From Lutimaribacter salitolerans (lineage in GTDB: Bacteria > Pseudomonadota > Alphaproteobacteria > Rhodobacterales > Rhodobacteraceae), in NCBI RefSeq assembly GCF_042677865.1, contig NZ_JBHUDD010000057.1, positions 1 to 64,000 of the forward strand: a stretch of 64,000 nucleotides of DNA. Reading direction: 5' to 3'. Position numbers and translations under genes: made by a program. Below, piece after piece: positions 32,057 to 40,332 of the stretch (position 1 is its first letter; every line of letters starts with the position of its first letter). The notes beneath the pieces were generated by a model, which was not told the origin of the DNA, searched no databases, and saw only the letters and a program-made list of their open reading frames with translations.

Positions 32057-32488
32057 TCAGCCATCGACGCTGCCGTTGGGCATCACGGGCGGCACAGATG
32101 GCGTGCGGCGCTTGCGCGCGCGCGCGGTGGTCCGGGGCTTTGCCGGCGACGACGCGGATGCCTTGGGCGCGGTCTTTGCGGGTGTCTTGGCCGGTGCCTT
32201 GGCGGCGGTGTGTGTCGGCGGTGTCTGGGCCTTTGCCGGTGCAGCGGCGGCCTCTGGCGCGGCTTTGGCCGCCGGCTGGGCGTCGCATATCTTCGCCGGT
32301 TCGGCAGGCGCTTCAGCCGGGGTCGCCAGCGCCTTGCTGACTTCCTTCAAGCCGGCGGGGGCCAGCGGCCGTGCCTCGCGCAGCGTGGTGATCATCGCGC
32401 GGGTCATGCGCATCTGGATCTCTGCCGATGTGGCGGCATAGCGCCACGCATACCAGCCAAGCCTGACGGGAAGGGGAACGGAACTCAT
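32057..32488 (-). CDS. Ala/Pro/Lys-rich low-complexity protein
   Basis: A 143-aa protein not assigned to a known family. Residues 1-50 form a helical segment (RLGWYAWRYAATSAEIQMRMTRAMITTLREAR), while residues 55-130 are a low-complexity tail of Ala, Lys, Pro and Thr with basic repeats (AKAPAKTPAKTAPKA), resembling histone H1/AlgP-type nucleic acid-binding tails. AAAGGAGG lies 6 nt before the ATG, so it is probably well translated. A phasin-like or DNA-binding role is possible; neither is proven. Confidence 0.65.
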   Translation of the reverse strand: MSSVPLPVRLGWYAWRYAATSAEIQMRMTRAMITTLREARPLAPAGLKEVSKALATPAEAPAEPAKICDAQPAAKAAPEAAAAPAKAQTPPTHTAAKAPAKTPAKTAPKASASSPAKPRTTARARKRRTPSVPPVMPNGSVDG

Positions 32489-32578
32489 CGGGCACCTCCT
32501 TTGCGGTTCGGGCAAGAATGCCACGCCAGCGTAACAAAGGCGCAACATGCGACGGTATACTGACAGGTCACACGGCAA

Positions 32579-32608
32579 ATCGGGCCGCCCCGCGTGGGGC
32601 GACCCGAT
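32579..32608 (-). terminator. hairpin terminator downstream of folE2
   Basis: Inverted repeat ATCGGG-x-CGCCCC / GGGGCG-x-CCCGAT with a short loop, followed on the minus strand by TTTGCC. It lies 65 bp after the folE2 stop and before the next minus-strand gene. Confidence 0.6.
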
Positions 32609-32672
32609 CACAAACCTGCGATGATGGTAATTTGTGCACCCGGTGCCGCGCCTGCCCGTTCAACAGGCTGTG

Positions 32673-33773
32673 TCAGCCCACGTGAAACAGCGACGCGAAC
32701 AGACGCGGATCCAGGCTTTCGGCGGCAAAGGTCGGTCCTTCGGTCAGCACGCTGACCGCATCATGGCTGTGCAGGCTTTCCTGATGGCTGGCGATCACGC
32801 GAAAATCCCCCACCCGGTCGTCGCGCTTCAACTGCTCGCAGAACAGCCGCGCCGCATCTTCGACAAAGATCGGGTTGGCGGCGTTCAGCTCGGCAAAGGC
32901 CTGTTCATCCTCGCGCTTGACCATCACCTGCGTCTCTGTCGGCACGGCCTCGCGCGCCATGTCGATCAGATCCTCGAACCACAGGCAGTCGCCCTGCGCC
33001 AGCTCGACCGAGATGCGCGCCACCGAACGTTGCGAATGCGGCGTGGCCAGCTGCCCGCGCGCCATGCGGGCATGTTCGGACAGTTCCAGAGAACACGGGC
33101 AGGTCGAGGAATAGACGTAATCCAGATGGATCAGCTTCTTGCGCACGCCGCCCCGTTCCACCAGTTCCAGCGCGATGTCGTAATACTGGTATCCCGACAG
33201 CCCCGAGCGCAGCGAGGGCACGCGCACCGGATAGGAAAACCGCATCTGAATACGGGCGTCAAAACTGTCCAGATCGGCGATGTAGTCATCCAGCGCCGCC
33301 TCGATCACCTCGAAGCTGAAGGTCTTGTCGGCATGCTTGTAGAACGACCGCATGATGCGGCTCATGTTGATGCCCTTCTTGTCGGCCTCCAGGCTGACAG
33401 TTCCGGTCACGCTGGTTTCCAGCGTCAGATCCCCGTTGTCGCGGGTGTGATACTGGATCGGCAGGCGGAAATTGCTGATGCCCACGTGCTGGATCTGCTG
33501 GCGCGATCCCCGGATCAGGCTGGATGGCCCGTTCTGCAGATCGGGCAGGCTTTCCTTGTACAGGGTATCGGCCATGAAGGTCTGGGGATATTCGCGGCTG
33601 AGTGTGGGATAGTCGCCCGAATCCATGCCCGGGATCAGCCGCGCGATGGCCGGGTCCAGGTCGGCAATCTCTTCGGGCTGCGCGGATTCGGCCCATTGCC
33701 GCAACCGCGCAAGCGCCTCGCGCGCATCCTCGCGATCGGGCATGCGGTCGATGTCAGGCGTGTGAATGTTCAT
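32673..33773 (-). CDS. folE2: GTP cyclohydrolase IB (FolE2)
   Basis: A 366-aa enzyme that converts GTP to 7,8-dihydroneopterin triphosphate for folate and queuosine-type pathways, using a metal other than obligate zinc. The family metal-binding cysteine is in SSTCPCSLELSEHARMARGQ and the catalytic Glu region is in NPIFVEDAARLFCEQL. Length and the N-terminal (D-x-Q-x) region fit FolE2 (COG1469). Many folE2 genes are zinc-starvation responsive; no convincing Zur palindrome was found in the 110-bp upstream gap. The neighbours do not suggest a folate operon. Confidence 0.93.
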   Translation of the reverse strand: MNIHTPDIDRMPDREDAREALARLRQWAESAQPEEIADLDPAIARLIPGMDSGDYPTLSREYPQTFMADTLYKESLPDLQNGPSSLIRGSRQQIQHVGISNFRLPIQYHTRDNGDLTLETSVTGTVSLEADKKGINMSRIMRSFYKHADKTFSFEVIEAALDDYIADLDSFDARIQMRFSYPVRVPSLRSGLSGYQYYDIALELVERGGVRKKLIHLDYVYSSTCPCSLELSEHARMARGQLATPHSQRSVARISVELAQGDCLWFEDLIDMAREAVPTETQVMVKREDEQAFAELNAANPIFVEDAARLFCEQLKRDDRVGDFRVIASHQESLHSHDAVSVLTEGPTFAAESLDPRLFASLFHVG

Positions 33774-33883
33774 AAACTGGCCCCTCGGCTCATTATCGTA
33801 TCGCTAACCTAGGTCAGTGACCCCGGTATTTCCAACAGCGAAACTAATACGCCACGGTCTGGCCGCCAGATCACCCCTCGCGG

Positions 33884-35065
33884 TTATGTCGCATCCAGTG
33901 CACAGGTGATGTCGGCGATCAGGTCGGCGGTGTCCTCCAGCCCGCAGGACAGGCGGATCAACCCCGGGGTGATACCCAGCAGGGTTTTCTGCGTGTCCGA
34001 AAGCCGTTGATGCGTTGTGGTGGCCGGATGCGTGGCGATGGATTTCGCGTCGCCCAGGTTGTTCGAGATCACGACGATGTGAAGCGCGTTCAGGAACCGG
34101 AACGCCGCTTCCTGCCCGCCTTTCAGGTCCAGCGACAGCACCGTGCCCCCTGCCCCCATCTGCGCCTGCGTCAGCGCGTGCTGGGGATGCGCGGGCAGAC
34201 CGGGATAGATCACCCGCGCCAGCCGCGCATCGCCCTCCAGCGCCTGCGCCACGGCCAGCGCGGTGTCGGTCTGTGCCCGCACGCGCAGGTCCATGGTTTC
34301 CAGACCCTTCAGCATGATCCAGGCCGTGAACGGCGACATCGACCCGCCGGTGTGTTTCATGTAGGGTTCGACCGTCTTGCGGATGTAGTCGCGCGTGCCA
34401 AGGATCACGCCCCCCAGCGCGCGGCCCTGCCCGTCGATATGCTTGGTCGCGGAATAGACCACCACATCGGCGCCCTGTTCCAATGCACGCGACCAGATCG
34501 GCGTGGCAAACACGTTGTCCACGATCACCTTGGCGCCCACGCCATGCGCGATGTCGCAGACGCCCTCGATATCGATGACTTCCAGCGTGGGATTGGAAAT
34601 CGCCTCGAAAAAGCACACCGCCGTGTCCGGGCGCATCGCCGCGCGCCAGGCGTCCAGATCGGTGCCATCCACGAATGTGACCTCGACGCCATAGCGCGGC
34701 AGGATCTCCTCAAGGATATACAGGCACGAGCCGAACAGCGCCCTTGCCGCCACCACGTGATCGCCCGCGCGCAGCATCGACACCAGCGCCCCATTGACCG
34801 CCGCCATGCCGCTGGCCGTGGCAAACCCGTCCTCGGCCCCTTCCAGCGCGGCGATCCGGTCCTCGAACATCGCCACGGTGGGGTTGCCATAGCGGGCATA
34901 GATGAACTCGTCCGGCCCGGCGTTCAGGAAGCGGGCCTCGGCGTCCTCGGCCGTGTCATAGACAAAGCCCTGGGTCAGGAAAATCGCCTCGGACACCTCG
35001 TTGTACTGGCTGCGGCGGGTGCCGCCGTGAACCAGTTTCGTGCGGGCTTTCCAGTCTTTCGTCAT
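33884..35065 (-). CDS. metZ: O-succinylhomoserine sulfhydrylase
   Basis: A 393-aa PLP enzyme of the Cys/Met metabolism family making homocysteine from O-succinylhomoserine and sulfide. The PLP lysine is in VVVYSATKHIDGQGRALGG; the phosphate-binding SGMAAV and the substrate-specific YARYGNPTVAMFEDRIAALEGAE block are present. It is preceded by a SAM-II riboswitch, an intrinsic terminator and a good promoter, so expression should fall when S-adenosylmethionine is plentiful. It is a single-gene transcript, ending before folE2. Confidence 0.93.
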   Translation of the reverse strand: MTKDWKARTKLVHGGTRRSQYNEVSEAIFLTQGFVYDTAEDAEARFLNAGPDEFIYARYGNPTVAMFEDRIAALEGAEDGFATASGMAAVNGALVSMLRAGDHVVAARALFGSCLYILEEILPRYGVEVTFVDGTDLDAWRAAMRPDTAVCFFEAISNPTLEVIDIEGVCDIAHGVGAKVIVDNVFATPIWSRALEQGADVVVYSATKHIDGQGRALGGVILGTRDYIRKTVEPYMKHTGGSMSPFTAWIMLKGLETMDLRVRAQTDTALAVAQALEGDARLARVIYPGLPAHPQHALTQAQMGAGGTVLSLDLKGGQEAAFRFLNALHIVVISNNLGDAKSIATHPATTTHQRLSDTQKTLLGITPGLIRLSCGLEDTADLIADITCALDAT

Positions 35066-35097
35066 CGCGCATCCTTCTGGGGGCCTGCCGCCCCACG

Positions 35098-35131
35098 AAA
35101 AAACCCCCGGTCGCGGTCAAGCGAAAGGGGG
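35098..35131 (-). terminator. attenuator terminator in the metZ leader
   Basis: On the minus strand CCCCC...TCGC-TTGACC-GCGA...GGGGG is followed by TTTTTT. It lies between the SAM-II aptamer and the metZ start, so it is the likely expression platform for transcriptional control. Confidence 0.78.
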
Positions 35132-35143
35132 CCCTTGCGTCTG

Positions 35144-35195
35144 ACCTTTTAGCGGCATGTTTAACGTGGCCCGCAATCCGGTAACAAATCGCCAC
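35144..35195 (-). promoter_or_regulatory. SAM-II riboswitch (metA motif) upstream of metZ
   Basis: The minus strand reads GTGGCGATTTGTTACCGG, then ATTGCGGGCCACGTTAAAC, then GCCGCTAAAAGGT. P1 is GTGGC/GCCAC, the conserved loops ATTTG, CACGTTAAA and GCTAAA are all present in order, and ACC/GGT gives the pseudoknot of the H-type SAM-II fold. SAM-II aptamers are typical of alphaproteobacterial methionine genes. Confidence 0.9.
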
Positions 35196-35202
35196 AAGGC
35201 TT

Positions 35203-35231
35203 CATTTACGCCCCGCCCCCGCCCGCGTCAA
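35203..35231 (-). promoter_or_regulatory. promoter of the metZ riboswitch transcript
   Basis: TTGACG, 17-nt spacer, TAAATG on the minus strand. The predicted transcription start falls at the first base pair of the SAM-II P1 stem, which strengthens both calls. Confidence 0.65.
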
Positions 35232-35315
35232 CCGTCACGCGAGGGTTACGATTCCGTCACGCCCATGTCGCAGCGCAGCGATAAGCGGGGCCACAACATC
35301 TTGTGGGTGGCGGGC

Positions 35316-36236
35316 ATGACGCTTCTACGGATCAATGCGGGTCTGACCGGGCTGGCGGATATGCCGGACCTCGATGCCTTGGCGGCGGGCGACGGTCCGG
35401 TCGTGATCCTGACCCATGGCTACAAGTTCCAGCCCGGCCACCCGGTGCATTGCCCCCACAGCCACATCCTGTCGCTTGACGACGCGCCCTGCCCCAAGGC
35501 GGTCAGCTGGCCGCGTGCCCTGGGTGTCGGACAGGGCGCCGGGCAGAACGACGTGGCGGCGGTGGCCTTCGGCTGGCCCGCCCGGGGCACGATCTGGGCG
35601 GCATGGCAGCGGGCCGAGATGGCAGGCGCGCAACTGGCGCAGGTGATCACCGCGATCCGCGCCGCAGCCCCGCACCGGCCCGTGCACGCGCTGGCCCATT
35701 CGCTGGGCGCACGCGTGGTGCTGTCGGCGCTGCATCACCTGGCCCCCGGCGCGCTGGGGCGGATCATCCTGCTGGCCGGGGCCGAATATGCCGGAAACGC
35801 GGCGGCCGCACTGGACACGCCCGCAGGCCGCCGGGCCGAGGTCATCAACATCACCAGCCGCGAGAATGACCTGTTCGATTTCCTGCTGGAACGGCTGGTC
35901 GCGCCGCCCGTGCGCGGCGACTGGACGATCGGTCAGCGCATGGACATTCGCGCCAATGTGCTCAGCCTGCAACTGGACGCGCCGCGCACCCTGTCCGCGC
36001 TGGCCATGCGTGGCTTTGCCATCGCGCCGCCCGCCGCGCGGATCTGCCACTGGTCGGTCTATCGCCGGGCGGGCGTGTTCGAACTGTATCGCGCGCTTCT
36101 GCTGCGGCCCGAGACGCTGCCGCTGGCCCATCTGCGCGCCGCCCTGCCCGAGGCCCCGGCCCCGCGCTGGTCGCGCCTGCTGACCCCGCCACGTGTGGCG
36201 CTGCCAGTGCCATTCGCGCGCAACGCGTCAGGCTGA
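35316..36236 (+). CDS. alpha/beta hydrolase family protein
   Basis: A 306-aa predicted hydrolase without signal peptide. The nucleophile elbow is AHSLGA in HALAHSLGARVVLSAL; an oxyanion-type motif VVILTHGYKFQPG occurs near residue 28 and a possible acid/His pair lies further on (ENDLFDFL). The substrate is unknown. Upstream in-frame ATG at 35265 has no ribosome site; the ATG at 35316 with GGCGGG before it is preferred, but the start is uncertain. It is divergent from metZ and converges with yciB. Confidence 0.65.
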   Translation: MTLLRINAGLTGLADMPDLDALAAGDGPVVILTHGYKFQPGHPVHCPHSHILSLDDAPCPKAVSWPRALGVGQGAGQNDVAAVAFGWPARGTIWAAWQRAEMAGAQLAQVITAIRAAAPHRPVHALAHSLGARVVLSALHHLAPGALGRIILLAGAEYAGNAAAALDTPAGRRAEVINITSRENDLFDFLLERLVAPPVRGDWTIGQRMDIRANVLSLQLDAPRTLSALAMRGFAIAPPAARICHWSVYRRAGVFELYRALLLRPETLPLAHLRAALPEAPAPRWSRLLTPPRVALPVPFARNASG

Positions 36237-36250
36237 CGGGTGGGGGTGCG

Positions 36251-36270
36251 GGGTGGGTTGGCACCCACCC
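36251..36270. repeat. palindrome between convergent hydrolase and yciB genes
   Basis: GGGTGGGT-TGGC-ACCCACCC is a perfect 8-bp inverted repeat followed by TACG. It sits 15 bp after the hydrolase stop and 11 bp before the yciB stop. Likely a shared terminator hairpin; palindromes of this composition recur in Rhodobacteraceae intergenic DNA from general experience. Confidence 0.55.
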
Positions 36271-36280
36271 TACGCCGCGA

Positions 36281-36889
36281 TCAGGTGTCCTTGTCGTCGT
36301 CCTGCTCGCCATACTTGCGGAAGATGTCGCCCTGAAAGATGAAGAACACGAACACCGCCGCTGTCAGGCCAAAGGTCTTGAACCAGACCCAGCTTTCGGT
36401 GCTCATCGTGCGCCAGACGATCTCGTTCGTCGCCGCCAGCGCAAAAAAGAACAGGCACAACCGCCGGGTCAGCGCCATCCAGCCCTCGGGCGCCAACGGC
36501 ATCATCTCTTCCATCACGACCTGCAGATAGCTTTCGCCGCGCACCAGGCCTACACCAAGGATCGCCGCGAATATCAGGTAGATCATCGTCGGCTTCAGCT
36601 TGAAGAACCGCTCGTCATTCAGCCAGACAGACAGCCCGCCGAACACCACCACCAGAACCAGCGTGACCACCTGCATCTTGGACAGCTTGCCGGTCAGCCG
36701 CCACAGGATGCCCGTGGTCAGCATCATCAGCGGCACGAACCCGGCGGTCACAAGGATGAACCCGCCGTATTCCCGCCCGGCAATCATGAACACCCGGTCC
36801 TTGAGCAGCAGGTACGCCACGAAGAACGCCAGCACGGGGCCAAGCTCCAGCGCCGATTTCAGCATCGGGTTTATTTCGCGCGCAGCCAT
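36281..36889 (-). CDS. yciB: inner membrane septation protein YciB
   Basis: A 202-aa, five-helix membrane protein of the YciB/IspZ family, implicated in cell envelope synthesis and septation. Family features: LELGPVLAFFVAYL near the N-terminus, FKLKPTMIYLIFAAILG (the K-P-T motif), and ATNEIVWRTMSTESWVWFKTFG. AAGGGGG lies 6 nt before the ATG at 36889. It is the last gene of a minus-strand group with the EamA transporter and, further up, ftsY, an association common in alphaproteobacteria. Confidence 0.9.
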   Translation of the reverse strand: MAAREINPMLKSALELGPVLAFFVAYLLLKDRVFMIAGREYGGFILVTAGFVPLMMLTTGILWRLTGKLSKMQVVTLVLVVVFGGLSVWLNDERFFKLKPTMIYLIFAAILGVGLVRGESYLQVVMEEMMPLAPEGWMALTRRLCLFFFALAATNEIVWRTMSTESWVWFKTFGLTAAVFVFFIFQGDIFRKYGEQDDDKDT

Positions 36890-36902
36890 GTGGCCCCCTT
36901 TG

Positions 36903-37805
36903 TCATCCGCCAAATTCAACTATCACAGCGCCCAGCGCAATCAATGTCATGAGCGCGATCCTGCGCGGCCCCACGGTTTCGCGCAGCACCAGCCAGCCGA
37001 TCAGCGCCGCGAACACGGTCGAGGTTTCGCGCAGTACCGCCGCCTCGCCCACCTTGTCCAGCCGCGTGGCCATCATGACCGACCCGAAAGAACCAAAGGC
37101 GATCAGCGCCCCCGCCACCCCGCGAAAGGCCAGCGCCCCCAGCGCCGGGCGCTGCGCCAGTGTCTGCCAGCGCACCAGCGCCACCACCGGCATGATCCAG
37201 CCATCTATGAAGAAAAACCAGAAAATGAAGGTGAAGGGATTGGCCGTCGCGCGGATACCGTAGGCATCGTAGGTCGTGTACAGCGCCACGAACAGGCCTG
37301 TCACCACCGCAAACAGCAACGCCGGCACCAGCGTGTCGCGCGCATCTACCAGGTAGCGCAGGTTATACAGCGCCAGGCCGTAGATCCCCGACAGAAGCAC
37401 CGCCACCCCCGCCCATTGCACGGGCGTAAAGGTTTCGCCGAACAGCAGATAGGCCCCGATCACGGTGAACAGCGGCCCGGTGCCGCGCACCACCGGATAG
37501 ACGACGGTGAACGCCCCGCGACTGTAGGCCATCGCCTGCAACACCTTGTAGACGGTGTGGATCACGAAAACGACCGCAAAGATCGGCCACATATGCGGCT
37601 CGGGCCAGGGCATGACGAACAGGGCAATAGGCGCAGCGATAAGGCCATAGGACAGGTCCATGGCACCACGCGTGATCCACGGATCGACCCGCCCCTTCTG
37701 CAGCGCGCCAAAGACCGCGTGCAGAAAGGCCGCCGTCAGCGCCAGGATCATGGCCAGCCGGCTTCCGGCCTCGGTGCCCTCGATCCCGGCCAGCCAGTCG
37801 GTCAT
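36903..37805 (-). CDS. EamA/DMT-family transporter
   Basis: A 300-aa protein with ten predicted helices formed by two EamA repeats. Each repeat ends in the family pattern, e.g. VVYPVVRGTGPLFTVIGAYLLFGETFTPVQWAGVAVLLSG and VLRETSTVFAALIGWLVLRETVGPRRIALMTLIALG. It exports or imports small metabolites; the substrate is unknown. It overlaps the next upstream gene by 4 nt (ATGA-type coupling) and precedes yciB by 13 bp. Confidence 0.88.
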   Translation of the reverse strand: MTDWLAGIEGTEAGSRLAMILALTAAFLHAVFGALQKGRVDPWITRGAMDLSYGLIAAPIALFVMPWPEPHMWPIFAVVFVIHTVYKVLQAMAYSRGAFTVVYPVVRGTGPLFTVIGAYLLFGETFTPVQWAGVAVLLSGIYGLALYNLRYLVDARDTLVPALLFAVVTGLFVALYTTYDAYGIRATANPFTFIFWFFFIDGWIMPVVALVRWQTLAQRPALGALAFRGVAGALIAFGSFGSVMMATRLDKVGEAAVLRETSTVFAALIGWLVLRETVGPRRIALMTLIALGAVIVEFGG

Positions 37806-38218
37806 GCGCGGGGTCGGCGCTGACCATGGGCGGCCATGTGCCGCCCCTCGTTGCGCGCGGCGCGGGTGATATCGATCAGCCGCCCGTCATGGCCGCGTAC
37901 CACCTCGCCGCCTTCGGCCTCGGCGGCATATTCGGCGATCAGTTCCTGCTCCAGCGTGTCGATGAAGAACGCCTGCCGGAACCCCGGCGCAAAGGCCAGG
38001 TCGGTCACGCGCGGCAGATCATCTGTATGCGCGTCCCAGATCACCCGGCCAAAGCCGACCGCCCGCGCGCCTTCCAGCAGGACACATTCGCCCAGCAGAT
38101 GCCGCTCTTCGGGCCAGCCCTCGTCGTCATTGGCCGGAACAAGCCGGTCACATTCAAGCAGAGCGCCCAGGCCCTCGGGCTCGACCGTGATTTCGATGGT
38201 ACGAAGGATTTCCAGCAT
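37802..38218 (-). CDS. conserved hypothetical protein
   Basis: A 138-aa soluble protein that I do not recognise. It is acidic, with an N-terminal beta-type segment (LEILRTIEITVEPEGLGALLECD), no membrane helix and a charged His/Arg-rich C-terminus (ARNEGRHMAAHGQRRPRA). The ATG at 38218 is favoured over a longer form because the extra N-terminus is Pro/Arg-rich low-quality sequence; the ribosome site is weak. Translation is coupled to the EamA gene. It lies downstream of ftsY on the same strand. Confidence 0.55.
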   Translation of the reverse strand: MLEILRTIEITVEPEGLGALLECDRLVPANDDEGWPEERHLLGECVLLEGARAVGFGRVIWDAHTDDLPRVTDLAFAPGFRQAFFIDTLEQELIAEYAAEAEGGEVVRGHDGRLIDITRAARNEGRHMAAHGQRRPRA

Positions 38219-38350
38219 GGCGGGCGCTGCGGGCAAAGGGGACCTCCTGTCGGGATTCACAAGGCGCGACTCGGGGTCGCGCGAACAGGGGCCAGACAAA
38301 CACCCGATGACGGGGGAAGGTCAAGATGGGGTGTGACAGACCGGCAGCAA

Positions 38351-38398
38351 GCCGGAAACTTCGAAAGTTTCCGGCGCGATTTCTTGGTCAAGAAATCG
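38351..38398. repeat. tandem perfect palindromes downstream of ftsY
   Basis: Two back-to-back perfect inverted repeats: GCCGGAAACTT-CGA-AAGTTTCCGGC (11-bp stem) and CGATTTCTTG-GT-CAAGAAATCG (10-bp stem), one base apart. It starts 12 bp past the ftsY stop. May act as terminator or REP-like mRNA 3' structure. Confidence 0.75.
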
Positions 38399-38409
38399 GG
38401 GCGCTCCGG

Positions 38410-39597
38410 TCAGCGATCGATCCCCGTCAATGCCCTTGCAAACTCGTCCGGGTCGAACGGGGCCAGGTCGTCGATCTGTTCGCCCACGCCGATGGCGTGG
38501 ATCGGCAGGCCGAACTTGTCGGCCAGCGCCACCAGCACGCCGCCCTTGGCGGTGCCGTCCAGCTTGGTCATCACCAGCCCGGTCACATCGGCCAGCTCGC
38601 GGAAGGTCTGCACCTGGCTCAGCGCGTTCTGGCCCGTGGTGGCATCCAGCACCAGCAGGGTGTTGTGCGGGGCTTCGGGGTCTTTCTTGCGAATGACGCG
38701 GACGATCTTGGACAGTTCTTCCATCAGGTCCTTGCGGTTCTGCAAGCGCCCTGCCGTGTCGATCAGCAGCAGGTCGGCGCCCTCGGCCTCGGCCCTGGTC
38801 ATGGCGTCAAAGGCCAGCGATGCCGGGTCCGAGCCTTCGGGCGCGGTCAGCACCGGCACGCCCGCGCGTTCACCCCAGACCTGCAACTGGCCCACAGCGG
38901 CGGCACGGAAGGTGTCACCGGCGGCAATCACCACCGTCTTGCCCGCCGCCTTGAACTGGCTGGCCAGCTTGCCGATGGTGGTGGTCTTGCCCGAGCCGTT
39001 GACCCCAACCACCAGCACCACCTGCGGCTTCTTGGGATACAGCGGCATGGGCCGCGCCACGGGCTCCAGCACGCGCGCGATCTCGTCGGCCAGAACCTGC
39101 TTGATCTCGTCGGTCGACAGCCGCTTGCCGAACCGGCCCTCGGCCATGTTGGCAGTGACGCGCAGGGCGGTGTCCACGCCCATGTCCGAGGCAATCAGCA
39201 ATTCCTCGATCTGCTCCAGCATCGCGTCATCCAGCGCCCGGCGCACGACCTGCGGCGATGCATCGCGCCGTCTCAGACGGCCCAGGATGCCGGGCCTTGC
39301 GGCCTCTTCCTCGGGCAAAGCCTGCGGGATCGCGGCCTGCACCCGCGGCGCGTCGGCCCTGTCACGTGGCCCCTCGGGCCGGGTGGCGGCGGGCGCTTGC
39401 GGCGCGGGCTGCGGGTCCGGCGCGGGATCCTCTTGCGGGGCGGGGGCCGGTGGCGCGTGATCGCGGTCCTCCGGGGCCGCGCGCTGCGGCGCATCCGCTT
39501 CGGGCGCGCCACCGTCCGACACGATGGCGTCCAGACCCTCTTCCAGCCGCGACGAGGATTTGAACAGCCGATCCTTGAGTTTTCCGAAAAGCGACAT
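38410..39597 (-). CDS. ftsY: signal recognition particle receptor FtsY
   Basis: A 395-aa SRP-type GTPase that receives SRP-ribosome complexes at the membrane. After an acidic/Pro-Ala-rich A domain (25-95), an N helical domain spans 100-185, and the G domain holds VVGVNGSGKTTTIGKLA (G1), DTFRAAAVGQLQVW, LLIDTAGRLQNRKDLM (G3), VMTKLDGTAKGG (G4) and the closing GVGEQIDDLAPFDPDEFA. The length is extended by the A domain. It is first in a minus-strand run leading to yciB. Confidence 0.96.
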   Translation of the reverse strand: MSLFGKLKDRLFKSSSRLEEGLDAIVSDGGAPEADAPQRAAPEDRDHAPPAPAPQEDPAPDPQPAPQAPAATRPEGPRDRADAPRVQAAIPQALPEEEAARPGILGRLRRRDASPQVVRRALDDAMLEQIEELLIASDMGVDTALRVTANMAEGRFGKRLSTDEIKQVLADEIARVLEPVARPMPLYPKKPQVVLVVGVNGSGKTTTIGKLASQFKAAGKTVVIAAGDTFRAAAVGQLQVWGERAGVPVLTAPEGSDPASLAFDAMTRAEAEGADLLLIDTAGRLQNRKDLMEELSKIVRVIRKKDPEAPHNTLLVLDATTGQNALSQVQTFRELADVTGLVMTKLDGTAKGGVLVALADKFGLPIHAIGVGEQIDDLAPFDPDEFARALTGIDR

Positions 39598-39707
39598 GGC
39601 CCGTGGTCCTTGACAGTTTATCCTGACCTAGCCCCTCGGCCCGGATTTTGAAAGCCCTCGCGCTGGCGTGACTGGCGCGGGCACGGGTTTTGCGGCACAG
39701 TGCCATC

Positions 39708-40100
39708 ATGCGACACCTGATCCTTGCCCTCGCCCTATTGCCCGCTGCAGCCCATGCGCAGGACGCGCTGGACGCCGCCGAGTTCGATGCGCTGACCCGG
39801 GGCCAGACCTTTACCTATGCCGAAAGCGGCACGCCCTACGGGGCCGAGGAATACCTGCCCAATCAGCGCGTGCGCTGGTCCTTTCTGGACGGCAAATGCA
39901 AGGCAGGCCGCTGGTGGGAGCAGAACGGCCAGATCTGCTTTGTCTACGAGGACAACCCGGTGCCGCAATGCTGGACCTTCTTTGACGGCCCGCGCGGGCT
40001 GACCGCACGGTTCGAGAACGACCCCGAAGCGACCGAGCTATATGCCGTCGACCGCAGCGACGAGCCCTTGATGTGCCTTGGTCCGGATGTGGGCGTCTGA
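39708..40100 (+). CDS. secreted conserved hypothetical protein
   Basis: A 130-aa protein with a clear signal peptide, MRHLILALALLPAAAHAQD (cleavage near residue 17). The mature part has four cysteines (KCKAG, QICFVY, PQCWTF, LMCLG) and the segments GQTFTYAESGTPYGAEEYLPNQRVRWSF and WWEQNGQICFVYEDNP, giving a small disulfide-bonded beta-rich periplasmic protein. The function is unknown; the pattern is seen as a Rhodobacteraceae conserved exported protein. It stands alone between ftsY (divergent) and alkB, followed by a dispersed hairpin element. Confidence 0.65.
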   Translation: MRHLILALALLPAAAHAQDALDAAEFDALTRGQTFTYAESGTPYGAEEYLPNQRVRWSFLDGKCKAGRWWEQNGQICFVYEDNPVPQCWTFFDGPRGLTARFENDPEATELYAVDRSDEPLMCLGPDVGV

Positions 40101-40162
40101 GGCCAGTGCCCCGCCAGTGACCCGAATGAGTGGCTGCGCCACGCATCTTTGGTAAAGGATGC

Positions 40163-40227
40163 AGGGGCGCTGCCCCTCTTGGGCCTGCGGCCCAATTCAC
40201 CCCGGAGTTTACCGGGCAAGATGAAGA
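40163..40227 (+). repeat. dispersed double-hairpin element, copy 2
   Basis: Hairpin A AGGGGC-GCT-GCCCCT (40163-40177), hairpin B TTGGGCC-TGC-GGCCCAA (40179-40195), then the tail CCCCGGAGTTT, ACCGGGCAAG and ATGAAG. It lies 62 nt after the stop of the exported protein on the same strand. The remaining bases up to alkB (about 100) show no clear feature. Confidence 0.85.
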
Positions 40228-40332
40228 CCAAACCCTGAAGCCGGGTTTGCCATGCGGGATGTGGCACCTTTGGATATGGCGCGCCCAACGGGCCTGCGCT
40301 AGGGTCTTGCCGGAACCAACGCCGGGAGGGTC

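Noticed and set aside
33774..33883. Zur operator before folE2
   Set aside because: No long AT-rich palindrome of the Zur type is visible, only short AT stretches.
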